From Pseudomonadota bacterium (GTDB taxonomy: Bacteria; Pseudomonadota; Gammaproteobacteria; Burkholderiales; Burkholderiaceae), in assembly GCA_021778935.1 (NCBI GenBank), contig JAJYBQ010000089.1, positions 1 to 8,755 on the forward strand: a stretch of DNA of 8,755 bases, in the 5' to 3' direction. A program made the translations under genes and the position numbers. The notes beneath the pieces are model-generated. The model was not told the origin of the DNA, searched no databases, and saw only the letters and a program-made list of their open reading frames with translations. Positions 1 through 7,092 of this stretch are shown one piece after another; positions within the stretch are counted from its first letter, which is position 1, and each line of letters opens with the position of its first letter.

Positions 1-1
1 C

Positions 2-40
2 GACCGCCTGGCCGCGGCGGGCGCATCCCGCGACGCATGA
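2..40 (+). CDS. C-terminal end of upstream gene, possibly DUF971 protein (partial)
   Basis: The reading frame open from the window edge encodes the tail [12 protein letters not shown] and stops at TGA 38-40, which overlaps the ubiE start codon as ATGA. The same four-base overlap links ubiE to ubiJ, which supports a real upstream gene translated in the same operon. From memory, many betaproteobacteria have a small DUF971 protein (related to the N-terminal domain of gamma-butyrobetaine hydroxylase) directly upstream of ubiE, with a similar Ala/Gly/Arg-rich end. Only 12 codons are visible, so the family assignment is an inference from gene order and tail resemblance. It could also be a chance open frame. 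Confidence 0.45.
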   Translation, partial: DRLAAAGASRDA

Positions 41-777
41 ACGACGAATCCACCACCCATTTCGGCTTCACCCAGGTTCCCGAGGCCGAGAAGGCCAAAC
101 GCGTTGCGGGCGTGTTCGATTCGGTCGCGTCGCGCTACGACCTGATGAACGACGTCCTGTCCGGCGGCCTGCACCGTGCCTGGAAGGCGTTCGCGGTTCG
201 GCAGGCGGCCGTGCGCCCGGGCATGCAGATCCTCGACGTGGCCGGCGGGACCGGCGACATGGCGCGCGCGTTCGCGCGTCGGGTGGGGCCGAGCGGCGGG
301 GTCGTGTTGACCGATATCAACGGCGCCATGCTGGCAGAGGGGCGCGACCGCCTGCTCGACGAGGGTCTCGTGGTCGGGACGGTGCGCTGTGATGCCGAGC
401 AGTTGCCGTTTGCCGACCGGCGGTTCGATCGCGTCATCGTCGCATTCGGCCTGCGCAATATGACCCACAAGGACCGCGCGCTGGCGGAAATGCGCCGCGT
501 GCTCAAGCCGGGAGGCATGCTTCTCGTGTTGGAGTTTTCCCGTGTCTGGGCGCCGCTCGCACCCGTCTACGATGCCTATTCGATGAAGGTCATGCCTTGG
601 CTGGGTGGACGCATCGCCGGGGATGTCGAAAGCTACCGCTATCTTGCCGAATCCATCCGCATGCATCCGCCGCAGCAGGATCTCGCGCGCATGATGGAAG
701 AGGCGGGTCTGGTGCGTGTGCGTTGGTTCAATTTCACGGCGGGGATCTGCGCGCTGCACACCGGATACCGGATATGA
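37..777 (+). CDS. ubiE: Ubiquinone/menaquinone C-methyltransferase UbiE
   Basis: UbiE is the cytoplasmic SAM-dependent C-methyltransferase of quinone synthesis. It methylates the benzoquinol ring of the ubiquinone precursor, and demethylmenaquinol in organisms that make menaquinone. The 246-residue protein is the usual family length. It shows the N-terminal signature [17 protein letters not shown] (34-50), the SAM-binding motif [13 protein letters not shown] (65-76), the acidic residue D93 at the end of strand 2, and the second family signature [13 protein letters not shown] followed by MRRVLKPGG (137-160). It ends in the typical [15 protein letters not shown]. No clear Shine-Dalgarno sequence precedes ATG 37. 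The ATGA overlap with the upstream frame and with ubiJ (774-777) suggests translational coupling in an operon. The start fits the family alignment. Confidence 0.97.
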   Translation: MNDESTTHFGFTQVPEAEKAKRVAGVFDSVASRYDLMNDVLSGGLHRAWKAFAVRQAAVRPGMQILDVAGGTGDMARAFARRVGPSGGVVLTDINGAMLAEGRDRLLDEGLVVGTVRCDAEQLPFADRRFDRVIVAFGLRNMTHKDRALAEMRRVLKPGGMLLVLEFSRVWAPLAPVYDAYSMKVMPWLGGRIAGDVESYRYLAESIRMHPPQQDLARMMEEAGLVRVRWFNFTAGICALHTGYRI

Positions 778-1412
778 ATCCCTTGGCCCATCCCTTGGAC
801 CGTCTGGCGGCGCAGGCCGTCGTCGGCTGGTATCAGCGTTTGCTTGCCCGGGAATCCTGGGCGCGGGCGGCGCTGGGTTCCTACGCGGGCCGCGTGGCGC
901 GGATCGAGGTCGGGTTTGCCTGCCTGGAATTGCGCATTCTCCCCGACGGGGGGCTGGCAGCCGGCAGCGAGGGCCGGGCGCCGGATGTGACCGTCGCGGC
1001 AAACCCGGCGGCGGTCGCCCAGGTCTGGGCAAATCCGTCCTCCGCGCGCCGCGATCTTCGCATCGAGGGCGATATCGACTTCGCACAGGCGTTGATCGAT
1101 GTGCTGCAGAAGTTGCGTCCGGATCCGGCGGAGGATCTGTCGCGGTTCGTCGGCGATATCGCGGCCGAACGGATCGTGAACACGCTGCGGGCGGTCCTCG
1201 ACCAAGTGCGGGACGTTGCGTGGCGGGCTGCGCGGCAGGGGGCGGATTATCTGGTGGCGGAGCATCCCCTGCTGCTGGGCACGCAGGAATTCATGCAGCA
1301 CCGGATCGAGATTGCGGCATTGCTGGAGCGAATCGATCGCCTCGAGCGCCGCGCCGGCGCGCTGGATCGGCAAGACGATTCCCTGCCCCGGTCGGGCGCG
1401 GGGCAGGGGTGA
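774..1412 (+). CDS. ubiJ: Ubiquinone biosynthesis accessory factor UbiJ (SCP2 domain)
   Basis: The product is a 212-residue UbiJ. In E. coli UbiJ binds lipid through an SCP2 fold and works with UbiK and the Ubi enzymes that hydroxylate and methylate the ubiquinone ring under aerobic conditions. An SCP2-like sandwich spans roughly residues 38-120, including the segment [18 protein letters not shown] (97-114). The family-typical stretch [10 protein letters not shown] (125-134) follows. A charged amphipathic helix at about 170-198, ending [11 protein letters not shown], resembles the UbiK-binding coiled coil at the C-terminus of the family. I chose ATG 774 although the frame stays open upstream to 597, because it gives the expected N-terminus ([12 protein letters not shown]) and overlaps the ubiE stop as ATGA. 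Its position between ubiE and ubiB matches the E. coli order and supports the call. The last ten residues are low-complexity and probably disordered. Confidence 0.9.
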   Translation: MNPLAHPLDRLAAQAVVGWYQRLLARESWARAALGSYAGRVARIEVGFACLELRILPDGGLAAGSEGRAPDVTVAANPAAVAQVWANPSSARRDLRIEGDIDFAQALIDVLQKLRPDPAEDLSRFVGDIAAERIVNTLRAVLDQVRDVAWRAARQGADYLVAEHPLLLGTQEFMQHRIEIAALLERIDRLERRAGALDRQDDSLPRSGAGQG

Positions 1413-1425
1413 GGGGCGTCCACTG

Positions 1426-2994
1426 ATGCGGCGATTGCTGCGGCTGTTGCGCATCGCCTGGGTCGGCCTGCGCTACGGCCTGGATCAGATCGCGCTGTCC
1501 AACCTCAAGCATCCGCTGATTGTGCGGTGGGCGCGGATCGCGGCCATCGGACGTCGGCTCGATGCGCCGCGCGCCGTGCGGGTGCGCCTGGCGCTCGAAA
1601 GCCTGGGACCGATCTTCGTCAAGTTCGGGCAGATGCTGTCGACTCGTCGCGATCTGGTGCCGGCGGATTTCGTCGACGAGCTGGCCAGGCTCCAGGATCG
1701 GGTTCCGCCGTTCGACCCCGACATGGCGGTGCGCGAGATCGAACGCGGTCTGGGCCGACCGCTGGATGAGATCTTTGCCAGCTTCGAGCGCATCCCGGTT
1801 GCCAGCGCCTCGATCGCTCAGGTGCATTTCGCCGTGCTGGGACCGGGGCCGCTGCAAGGGCGCCCGGTCGCGGTGAAGGTGTTGCGTCCGGACATGCTCC
1901 GGGTCATCGATCGCGACCTGGAATTGATGGAGATCGCCGCCACGCTCGTCGAGCGGCTATGGCACGACGGCAAGCGCTTGCGCCCCCGCGAGGTGGTGGC
2001 CGAGTTCCGCAAGGTTCTTCACGACGAACTCGATCTGACGCGCGAAGCGGCGAACGCCTCGCAGCTACGGCGGAATTTCGAGAATTCCACCCTGCTGCGG
2101 GTGCCGGAAATGTATTGGGACTACTGCTGTGGCAACGTCATCACGATGGAGCGCATGCACGGCATCCCGATTGGCCGGATCGGCGAGTTGCGCGCCGCCG
2201 GAATCGACCTGAAAAAGCTCTCCCGCGACGGCGTGGAGATTTTCTTCACCCAGGTGTTTCGGGACGGCTTCTTTCATGCCGACATGCATCCCGGGAACAT
2301 TGCCGTGGGCGTCGGCGGCGCCGACTTCGGCCGCTATATCGCGCTCGACTTCGGCATCGTGGGCACACTCACCGATGTCGACCGCAACTACCTCGCGCGC
2401 AACTTCCTCGCGTTCTTCCGCCGCGACTATCGCGCGGTGGCGCAGACCCACGTCGAGTCCGGCTGGGCCCCGCCGGGAACCCGCGTCGATGAGCTCGAGA
2501 GCGCGGTGCGGGCGGTATGCGAGCCGATCTTCGACCGCCCGCTCAAGCAGATCTCGTTCGGCCACGTCCTGCTGCGCCTGTTCGATGCCTCCCGGCGATT
2601 CAATATCGAGATCCAGCCCCAGCTCGTGCTGCTGCAGAAGACCCTGCTCAACATCGAGGGCCTGGGCCGTCAACTCGATCCGGACCTGGATCTCTGGCGC
2701 ACCGCCAAGCCGTTCCTGGAAAGCTGGATGCATCGGCAGGTGGGATGGCGCGGGCTGCGGGAACGGACGATTGCCGAAGCGGCGGCCTGGAGCCAGATGC
2801 TGCCGAAGATCCCGCGCCTGGTGCACGACGTCCTCGCCCGCGAAGACCACAGCGCCGCGATGCTTGTGGAGATCATGCGGCTGCGGGGGGCGCAGGAGCG
2901 GCAAACCAAGCTGCTCGCGCTGCTCGCCGCCGCATTGGGAACCTTGGCGGCGATGGCTGCATGGTATTTGCTGGGATTGCCCTTGCCGGGATAA
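1426..2994 (+). CDS. ubiB: Ubiquinone biosynthesis protein UbiB (ABC1/COQ8-type kinase-like ATPase)
   Basis: UbiB is the membrane-bound member of the ABC1/COQ8 family, an atypical protein-kinase fold with ATPase activity that is required for ubiquinone synthesis. The protein has 522 residues, close to the E. coli length of 546. Visible motifs are the family-specific KxGQ (K66-F67-G68-Q69), the Ala-rich nucleotide loop [10 protein letters not shown] (125-134), the lysine of the AVKV strand (K151), the ExD motif E201-L202-D203, the catalytic-loop equivalent HADMHPGN (284-291) and the metal-binding DFG (308-310). A hydrophobic C-terminal segment at about 495-519 should anchor it in the inner membrane. 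The family often has two membrane helices, and here only one long segment is clear. I chose ATG 1426, 13 nt after the ubiJ stop, because a GAGGGG at 1411-1416 can act as Shine-Dalgarno and the resulting N-terminus is typical. The frame remains open further upstream, but that stretch only shadows ubiJ. Confidence 0.97.
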   Translation: MRRLLRLLRIAWVGLRYGLDQIALSNLKHPLIVRWARIAAIGRRLDAPRAVRVRLALESLGPIFVKFGQMLSTRRDLVPADFVDELARLQDRVPPFDPDMAVREIERGLGRPLDEIFASFERIPVASASIAQVHFAVLGPGPLQGRPVAVKVLRPDMLRVIDRDLELMEIAATLVERLWHDGKRLRPREVVAEFRKVLHDELDLTREAANASQLRRNFENSTLLRVPEMYWDYCCGNVITMERMHGIPIGRIGELRAAGIDLKKLSRDGVEIFFTQVFRDGFFHADMHPGNIAVGVGGADFGRYIALDFGIVGTLTDVDRNYLARNFLAFFRRDYRAVAQTHVESGWAPPGTRVDELESAVRAVCEPIFDRPLKQISFGHVLLRLFDASRRFNIEIQPQLVLLQKTLLNIEGLGRQLDPDLDLWRTAKPFLESWMHRQVGWRGLRERTIAEAAAWSQMLPKIPRLVHDVLAREDHSAAMLVEIMRLRGAQERQTKLLALLAAALGTLAAMAAWYLLGLPLPG

Positions 2995-2997
2995 TCG

Positions 2998-3037
2998 CTC
3001 CCGGAACCCATACCCGTTCCTTTTCCGCCAGCGGGAG
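2998..3037 (+). terminator. Weak hairpin with T-run between ubiB and glmU
   Basis: GGAAC (3003-3007) and GTTCC (3016-3020) form a perfect 5-bp stem with an 8-nt loop, directly followed by TTTT (3021-3024). This is a minimal intrinsic-terminator shape for the ubi operon. An alternative outer stem pairs CTCCCG (2998-3003) with CGGGAG (3032-3037), whose right arm abuts the glmU Shine-Dalgarno sequence. The stem is short and the T-run only four bases, so partial termination or no function is also possible. Confidence 0.35.
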
Positions 3038-3047
3038 AGGAGGAAGG
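3038..3047 (+). promoter_or_regulatory. Strong Shine-Dalgarno sequence of glmU
   Basis: AGGAGGAAGG lies 7-11 nt before ATG 3055. It is the clearest ribosome binding site in the window and fixes the glmU start. It implies that glmU is translated independently of ubiB, unlike the overlapped genes before it. Confidence 0.8.
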
Positions 3048-3054
3048 ATCAGCC

Positions 3055-4440
3055 ATGAACATCGTCATCCTCGCCGCCGGTCAAGGCAAGCGCATGCGCT
3101 CCGCGCGCCCGAAGGTTCTGCATTCGATCGCCGGCAAGCCCATGCTCGCGCGCGTCGTCGAAACGGCGCGGGAGACCGCGCATCTTTGCGGCGCCGCAGC
3201 GCGCATCGTGGTGGTGGTCGGTCACGGCGCGGAGGAGGTGCGGTCGCGCTTCGCGTCCCAGGCCGATCTGCAGTTCGTCGAGCAGCAGCCGCAGTTGGGA
3301 ACGGGGCACGCGGTTCTGCAGGCTCTGCCCTGGATGGCCGACGACGTCCCCACGCTCGTGCTGTATGGCGATGTGCCGCTGGTGCGGGCGCAGACTCTGG
3401 CCGCGCTGCTCGACTCGGCGGGCGACGGCGTGAGCCTGCTCACCGTGAATCTGGCCGACCCGACCGGATATGGCCGGATCATCCGCGAGAGCATTCATGG
3501 GGGCGGTGCGGTTCATGCGATCGTCGAGGAGCGCGACGCCAACGAAGCGCAGCGGCGCATCACCGAAGTGAATACCGGCATCCTCGTTGCGCCCACGGGG
3601 CGTCTGCGGCACTGGCTGGCGGGCCTGTCGAATCAGAATGCGCAAGGGGAGTACTACCTGACGGACATCGTCGCCGCGGCCCACCGCGACCATGTGCCCG
3701 TCACCGCGAGCGTCGTCGCGGATCCCGACGAAACGCTGGGCGTGAACAGCAAGGTCCAGCTCGCCCACCTGGAGCGGGTTTTCCAGTGGCGCACGGCCCA
3801 GGCCTTGCTGGATGCCGGGGCGACATTGGCCGATCCGGCGCGCATCGATGTGCGTGGCACCCTGACGGTGGGTGCGGACGTGTTCATCGACGTCGGTTGC
3901 GTGTTCGAAGGGACGGTGACGCTGGGTGACGGTGTTCAGGTCGGGCCATATTGCTTCTTGCGCGACGTCGTGGTCGGTGGTGATACGGTCATCCACGCGT
4001 TTTCGCACTTCGACGGCGCGCACATCGGCGCCGGCGTGGTCGCCGGGCCGTTTGCGCGGCTGCGCCCCGGCGCGCGTCTGGACGACGCGGTACATATCGG
4101 CAATTTCGTCGAGATCAAGGCGAGCCACCTCGAACGCGGTGCCAAGGCGAACCACCTGGCGTATGTCGGCGATGCCCACGTCGGCGCCCGCGCCAACATC
4201 GGAGCAGGTACCATCTTCGCCAACTACGACGGTGCGAACAAGCACCACAGCGAAGTGGGTGCGGATGTGCATGTGGGCAGCAACTCGGTGCTGGTGGCGC
4301 CGGTGCGCGTCGGAGAGGGTGCCACCATCGGCGCCGGCTCCACGGTCACGCGCGACGTGCCAGCGCGCAAGCTCACCGTCGCCCGCGCGCGCGCGGTGAC
4401 GGTCGAGGGCTGGAATCGGCCGGAAAAGAAGCCGCGCTGA
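3055..4440 (+). CDS. glmU: Bifunctional GlmU: GlcN-1-P acetyltransferase / GlcNAc-1-P uridylyltransferase
   Basis: GlmU is the cytoplasmic enzyme that acetylates glucosamine-1-phosphate and then joins GlcNAc-1-phosphate to UTP, giving UDP-GlcNAc for peptidoglycan and LPS. The 461 residues match the usual length of about 456. The N-terminal pyrophosphorylase domain (1-230) has LAAGQGKRM (6-14), QLGTGHA (80-86), LYGDVPL with Mg-binding D106 (103-109), DPTGYGRI (135-142) and GVN with N231. The left-handed beta-helix acetyltransferase domain (about 255-461) shows hexapeptide repeats, [10 protein letters not shown] (331-340), the expected catalytic base H367 in the segment [11 protein letters not shown], and [17 protein letters not shown] (381-397). 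The C-terminus ends in the typical EGWNRPEKK. The lysine in GKRM replaces the threonine of E. coli GTRM, a substitution I believe is common in betaproteobacteria. The gene is 60 nt after ubiB and convergent with the nuclease gene. Confidence 0.98.
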   Translation: MNIVILAAGQGKRMRSARPKVLHSIAGKPMLARVVETARETAHLCGAAARIVVVVGHGAEEVRSRFASQADLQFVEQQPQLGTGHAVLQALPWMADDVPTLVLYGDVPLVRAQTLAALLDSAGDGVSLLTVNLADPTGYGRIIRESIHGGGAVHAIVEERDANEAQRRITEVNTGILVAPTGRLRHWLAGLSNQNAQGEYYLTDIVAAAHRDHVPVTASVVADPDETLGVNSKVQLAHLERVFQWRTAQALLDAGATLADPARIDVRGTLTVGADVFIDVGCVFEGTVTLGDGVQVGPYCFLRDVVVGGDTVIHAFSHFDGAHIGAGVVAGPFARLRPGARLDDAVHIGNFVEIKASHLERGAKANHLAYVGDAHVGARANIGAGTIFANYDGANKHHSEVGADVHVGSNSVLVAPVRVGEGATIGAGSTVTRDVPARKLTVARARAVTVEGWNRPEKKPR

Positions 4441-4444
4441 CCCG

Positions 4445-4468
4445 CCCCGCCCGTGCCGGCATGCGGGG
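4445..4468. terminator. Possible hairpin between convergent glmU and nuclease genes
   Basis: CCCCGC (4445-4450) can pair with GCGGGG (4463-4468) in the 40-nt gap between the two converging stop codons. The 12-nt loop holds the palindrome TGCCGGCA (4454-4461). No T-run follows on either strand, so an intrinsic terminator is only suggested by position and GC-rich dyad symmetry. Confidence 0.3.
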
Positions 4469-4480
4469 AACGGGGGCTTG

Positions 4481-5389
4481 CTATTGGCCGAGCGCGGTGT
4501 TCAGCAAATATGCCAGCCGCGCTCCAGCCAGCGCCAACTGCGCTTCTGCCACCCGCTCGGAACGTGTCACGTATGCCCGCGAAAGCGTGATCGTTCGGCT
4601 GGGCGGCCGGCCATCGCAGGAAATGCCGGGAAGGTCGAGCGCGACGGTGCGCGCCAGCTTGAACGACTCCGGCCCCCACGCCGATGGAGGTTCCTCCACC
4701 CGCTGCGGATTTTCCGTGCGCGCCAACCGGATCAGCCGCTGCAGCGATGGCTGGGGGATCCAGTTGCCCTCGGGGCGCAATGCGAGCGCCACCACGCGGC
4801 TGTCCCAAAACGCATGCAGCGACAGCCTGTCGTGCTTGTGTTTGTGCGCGCCGCGGAAACGTCGCCCGCGCAGGCGCACCCGGATCCGATTGCCGCCCGC
4901 GGCGTAATCGACCTCGTGCAGCGGCTGGTGGATGTCCGCCGCAAGGTGCACGATCCACTTGAGCGCTTCTTCGCGTTCCGATCGCGGTCGGTTCCGGTCC
5001 CGCAGAATCGCCAGCATCCGGCCGATTTCGACCGTTGCGCATGCGCCGTGCGGACACCAGGACCGCATATCGCCGTCGCCGCCGCATGCCGGCCGGTTGT
5101 CGAAGTGCCAGCGTGGGCGATCCTGCGAACTGCCGCGGATCTGGTCGGCCCAGTCGGCAATCGCGGCGAGGCTCTTGCGTCCGGATGGCCGTCCTGCGCG
5201 ATCGCGGTCGCTGCGCAGCAAATCGGCGATGGCGGCCTTGGCTTGGGCATTCAACAGGGCGTCGGCGATGGCGCCGACCGCCCGGTGGCCGACCGGCCCC
5301 CATGCCTGCGCGCACCAGGGAAGCCCGGCGAGCGCGAGTGCCAGCACGATGGAAACCGTGCGGCGGAGCGTTCGAGCGGCGCGCCGCAT
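4481..5389 (-). CDS. Secreted S1/P1-type zinc nuclease
   Basis: This gene encodes a 302-residue exported nuclease of the S1/P1 family, trinuclear-zinc enzymes that cut single-stranded DNA and RNA, often with 3'-nucleotidase activity. Residues 1-29 form a signal peptide (basic RRAARTLRR, hydrophobic core, cleavage CAQA|W). Cleavage leaves tryptophan as residue 1, whose amino group is a zinc ligand in P1 nuclease. The other ligands are all visible in precursor numbering: H35, D79, H95, H148, D152, H158 (within HLAADIHQPLH), H192 and D196 (HAFWDS). Cysteines C102, C112, C117 and C258 are spaced like the two disulfides of P1. I chose ATG 5389 for its good signal peptide. ATG 5458 in the same frame would overlap mak and add 23 residues before it. 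The gene follows mak after 47 nt and is probably co-transcribed. It likely acts in the periplasm or outside the cell, scavenging nucleic acid. The exact substrate is not readable. Confidence 0.93.
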   Translation of the reverse strand: MRRAARTLRRTVSIVLALALAGLPWCAQAWGPVGHRAVGAIADALLNAQAKAAIADLLRSDRDRAGRPSGRKSLAAIADWADQIRGSSQDRPRWHFDNRPACGGDGDMRSWCPHGACATVEIGRMLAILRDRNRPRSEREEALKWIVHLAADIHQPLHEVDYAAGGNRIRVRLRGRRFRGAHKHKHDRLSLHAFWDSRVVALALRPEGNWIPQPSLQRLIRLARTENPQRVEEPPSAWGPESFKLARTVALDLPGISCDGRPPSRTITLSRAYVTRSERVAEAQLALAGARLAYLLNTALGQ

Positions 5390-5401
5390 GTGCGACCGGG
5401 C

Positions 5402-5419
5402 GCTGCCGTTGCAGGCAGC
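5402..5419 (-). promoter_or_regulatory. Perfect 6-bp hairpin between mak and the nuclease gene
   Basis: GCTGCC (5402-5407) and GGCAGC (5414-5419) are exact reverse complements around a 6-nt loop. On the minus strand the hairpin begins 18 nt after the mak stop and ends 12 nt before the nuclease start, so it could hinder ribosome access or mark an RNA processing site. No T-run follows it, so it is probably not a terminator. A 6-bp GC-rich stem can also occur by chance. Confidence 0.3.
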
Positions 5420-5436
5420 CCCGTCGCTGCGGGTGG

Positions 5437-6336
5437 TCAACGATGCGGCCAGAGCCATGCCGCGCCGCGCACGCCGCTCGAATCGCCGTGGACGGCACGG
5501 ACGAACTGCGTGTCGAGGTGATCCGAAAACGCGTACTGTCCGACGTGCGTTCCAAGTCCGTCGTACAGGGCGTCGATGTTGGAAAGACCGCCTCCGAGCA
5601 CGACCACGTCGGGGTCGAGAACATTGATGATTGCGGCCAGGCTGCGGGCGAGCCGATCCTGGTAGGTGCGCAGGCATTCTTGCGCAGGCTCGTCTCCGGC
5701 TTGCGCAGCTGCGGCAATCTCCTCTCCCGCCCGGCTGGATCCGGTCTGCGCCAGATATGCGCGACGCAGGCCATCCCCGGAAAGGAAGGTCTCGATGCAT
5801 CCGGTTCTCCCGCAATAACAGGGCGGGCCGGGCCGTTCTTCGTCGCGCACCCATGGCAAGGGGTTGTGGCCCCACTCGCCGGCGATCCGGTTGCGGCCCA
5901 CGACGCAGCGGCGATCGACCACCAAGCCGCCGCCGACGCCGGTTCCAAGGATGACCCCGAAGACGATATCGTGGCCGGCACCGGCGCCGTCGATGGCTTC
6001 GGAGAGGGCGAAACAATTCGCATCGTTCTCCGTGCGAATCGCCCGCCCCAGCTTGCGCGCGAGATCTTCATGCACGGCGTGCCCGTTGAGTACGGTGCTG
6101 TTCGAGTTTTTCAGCAGCCCGGTCCGCGAAGAAATCGCGCCGGGCAAGCCGATCCCGATCGTGCCGGTTCGCCGCAGGTCGGATTCGACTTCCTGAACCA
6201 GGCGTGCCACGGCATCCAGCGTGGCTTCGTAGTTTCCTCGGGGCGTGGCCACCCGCTGCCGGCGCAGAACGGTACCGTCCTCGTCCAGGGCAATTGCTTC
6301 GATCTTGGTCCCGCCAACGTCGATGCCGATTCTCAT
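5437..6336 (-). CDS. mak: ROK-family fructokinase (Mak-like)
   Basis: The product is a 299-residue ROK-family sugar kinase that closely resembles E. coli Mak, which phosphorylates fructose (and mannose more weakly) with ATP. Visible features are the N-terminal phosphate loop MRIGIDVGGTK (1-11), the sugar-binding region KNSNSTVLNG (76-85), END with the expected catalytic base D105, the second phosphate motif GTGVGGG (131-137), the ROK zinc site GHNPLPW with H157 and CYCGRTGC with C173, C175 and C180, followed by IETF, and LGGGLSN (247-253). The C-terminus HGDSSGVRGAAWLWP is almost identical to my recollection of Mak. ATG 6336 gives the standard N-terminus. The frame is open 15 codons upstream to ATG 6381, and neither start has a clear Shine-Dalgarno sequence. 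No sugar transporter or regulator is adjacent. Glucokinase or N-acetylglucosamine kinase activity is the main alternative. Confidence 0.9.
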   Translation of the reverse strand: MRIGIDVGGTKIEAIALDEDGTVLRRQRVATPRGNYEATLDAVARLVQEVESDLRRTGTIGIGLPGAISSRTGLLKNSNSTVLNGHAVHEDLARKLGRAIRTENDANCFALSEAIDGAGAGHDIVFGVILGTGVGGGLVVDRRCVVGRNRIAGEWGHNPLPWVRDEERPGPPCYCGRTGCIETFLSGDGLRRAYLAQTGSSRAGEEIAAAAQAGDEPAQECLRTYQDRLARSLAAIINVLDPDVVVLGGGLSNIDALYDGLGTHVGQYAFSDHLDTQFVRAVHGDSSGVRGAAWLWPHR

Positions 6337-6428
6337 GTCGTGTTGAACGTGGTTTGGTCGGGCCGTGCCACCGCAACGCACCGCCAGGCCGGAGCGGGCG
6401 CCGCGTCTCGGCGGCCAAGGTCGACGGT

Positions 6429-6668
6429 CTAGCGACGCGGACCGGATTGCGGATTGGGATTGGTCAGATCATCCACCATGCCATGCAGCGCTGCCCGCAA
6501 CTGGGTTTCGCTGCATCCGAGCAGCAGCGCATCCTCCAACGCATCCTGCGCCATCTGCCGAAGTTCGGCATAGTTGTCGTTGAGCACCTTGATTTTTTCC
6601 AGGCAGGAAACCGGCGCGCCATCCTCCTGGCGCCAGACGAGGGGGGTGTTTTCAGGGTGACCGGCCAT
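6429..6668 (-). CDS. Small conserved protein of unknown function (79 aa)
   Basis: This is a 79-residue soluble protein with no signal peptide or membrane segment. After a polar N-terminus (1-22) it is predicted to be helical and acidic: CLEKIKVLNDNYAELRQMA (22-40), then QDALEDALLLGCSETQLRAAL (41-61), then MVDDLTNP and a polar tail. I recall similar short uncharacterised proteins in Burkholderiales with the same helical core, but know no function and give none. ATG 6668 starts the conserved-looking part. The frame runs upstream to 6734, but that extension crosses the divergent promoter region and is Cys/Pro-rich and unlike a protein. Downstream, mak begins 92 nt later on the same strand, so the two may share a transcript. 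There is no Shine-Dalgarno sequence before ATG 6668, and a TATATT at 6679-6684 fits a very short leader. Confidence 0.7.
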   Translation of the reverse strand: MAGHPENTPLVWRQEDGAPVSCLEKIKVLNDNYAELRQMAQDALEDALLLGCSETQLRAALHGMVDDLTNPNPQSGPRR

Positions 6669-6739
6669 GTTGGAGGCGAATATACACGGCGGGCGTGCGC
6701 ATGGCGTTCCGCACGGCCCTTCGGTAGACTGCACGCGCC
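6669..6739. promoter_or_regulatory. Divergent intergenic region with two candidate -10 elements
   Basis: This 71-nt gap separates two genes pointing away from each other, so it must hold at least their start signals. On the minus strand TATATT (reverse complement of 6679-6684) ends 10 nt before ATG 6668. On the plus strand TAGACT (6725-6730) ends 9 nt before ATG 6740. In both cases transcription would start only a few bases before the start codon, giving nearly leaderless mRNAs, which matches the lack of Shine-Dalgarno sequences. I see no convincing -35 element for either. Confidence 0.35.
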
Positions 6740-7069
6740 ATGCGCCGCGCCGCCCTGCTCCTGTCGTTCGTCTTTTTGCTCCTGGCCGCGGAGACTGCCG
6801 GGCTCGTGCACGAAATTGGCCACGGACTGGCCGGGGTGGCCACGCGTTCGGCGGCGGAGCGGGCTCATCCGGCCGCCTGGGCGAAGCCGGGAACCCTGGT
6901 TTGTGATCGGTGCTTCCAGTATGCGCAGATCGCCGGCCTCATGGCTGCGTCCGTGCTCGCGTTCGCGGCGCCCGATTCCCGCGTCGAATCGGCGCGCGTA
7001 GCCGCGTTCGCCTGGTTGCCGGCGGTCGCACCGGCGTTTCGCAGTCGCGATCCGCCGGCCCCGTTCTGA
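6740..7069 (+). CDS. Small exported protein, DUF2946-like, possible metal binding
   Basis: The 109-residue product begins with MRR and a hydrophobic stretch (4-17), a signal peptide or membrane anchor with possible cleavage near residue 20. The mature part holds H24 and H28 (HEIGH), H43, a CxxC pair (C55-D-R-C58), a hydrophobic segment at 63-76, and a C-terminus AFRSRDPPAPF. The pattern of spaced histidines, then cysteines, and an RxPP-type tail resembles small proteobacterial proteins of the DUF2946 kind that are often found next to TonB-dependent receptors and linked to copper or other metals. This is from memory and not verified. HEIGH matches the HExxH protease motif, but the protein is too short to be such an enzyme. 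It is followed after 93 nt by the receptor gene on the same strand. ATG 6740 is the only start that gives a signal sequence, and no Shine-Dalgarno is evident. Confidence 0.65.
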   Translation: MRRAALLLSFVFLLLAAETAGLVHEIGHGLAGVATRSAAERAHPAAWAKPGTLVCDRCFQYAQIAGLMAASVLAFAAPDSRVESARVAAFAWLPAVAPAFRSRDPPAPF

Positions 7070-7092
7070 TCGCGCCCTTGCCGTAATCCCTC

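Noticed and set aside
2517..3929. Plus-strand open frame of 470 codons across ubiB and glmU
   Set aside because: It overlaps two solid genes in another frame and has an Arg/Ala/Gly-rich translation without motifs.
4381..4397. Alternating CG run near the glmU 3' end (possible Z-DNA or repeat)
   Set aside because: It is a short run encoding Ala-Arg-Ala-Arg in a conserved part of GlmU, and is expected in such GC-rich coding sequence.
4224..6071. Minus-strand open frame of 615 codons spanning glmU's end, the nuclease and mak
   Set aside because: It is out of frame with both minus-strand genes and antisense to glmU. The composition is low-complexity Arg/Pro/Ser, so it is a shadow.
6337..6428. 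Terminator between the 79-residue gene and mak
   Set aside because: Only short, competing GC-rich stems of about 5 bp can be drawn and none is followed by a T-run on the minus strand.
5035..6432. Plus-strand open frame of 465 codons opposite mak and the nuclease gene
   Set aside because: It is antisense to two genes with clear catalytic motifs. Its translation is Arg/Ala/Gly-rich without recognisable domains, and GC-rich DNA commonly leaves such shadow frames open.
6809..6823. HEIGH as a zinc-metalloprotease (HExxH) active site in the small exported protein
   Set aside because: The protein has only 109 residues, has no further protease features, and the motif lies a few residues after the signal sequence. 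A simple metal-binding role or coincidence is more likely.
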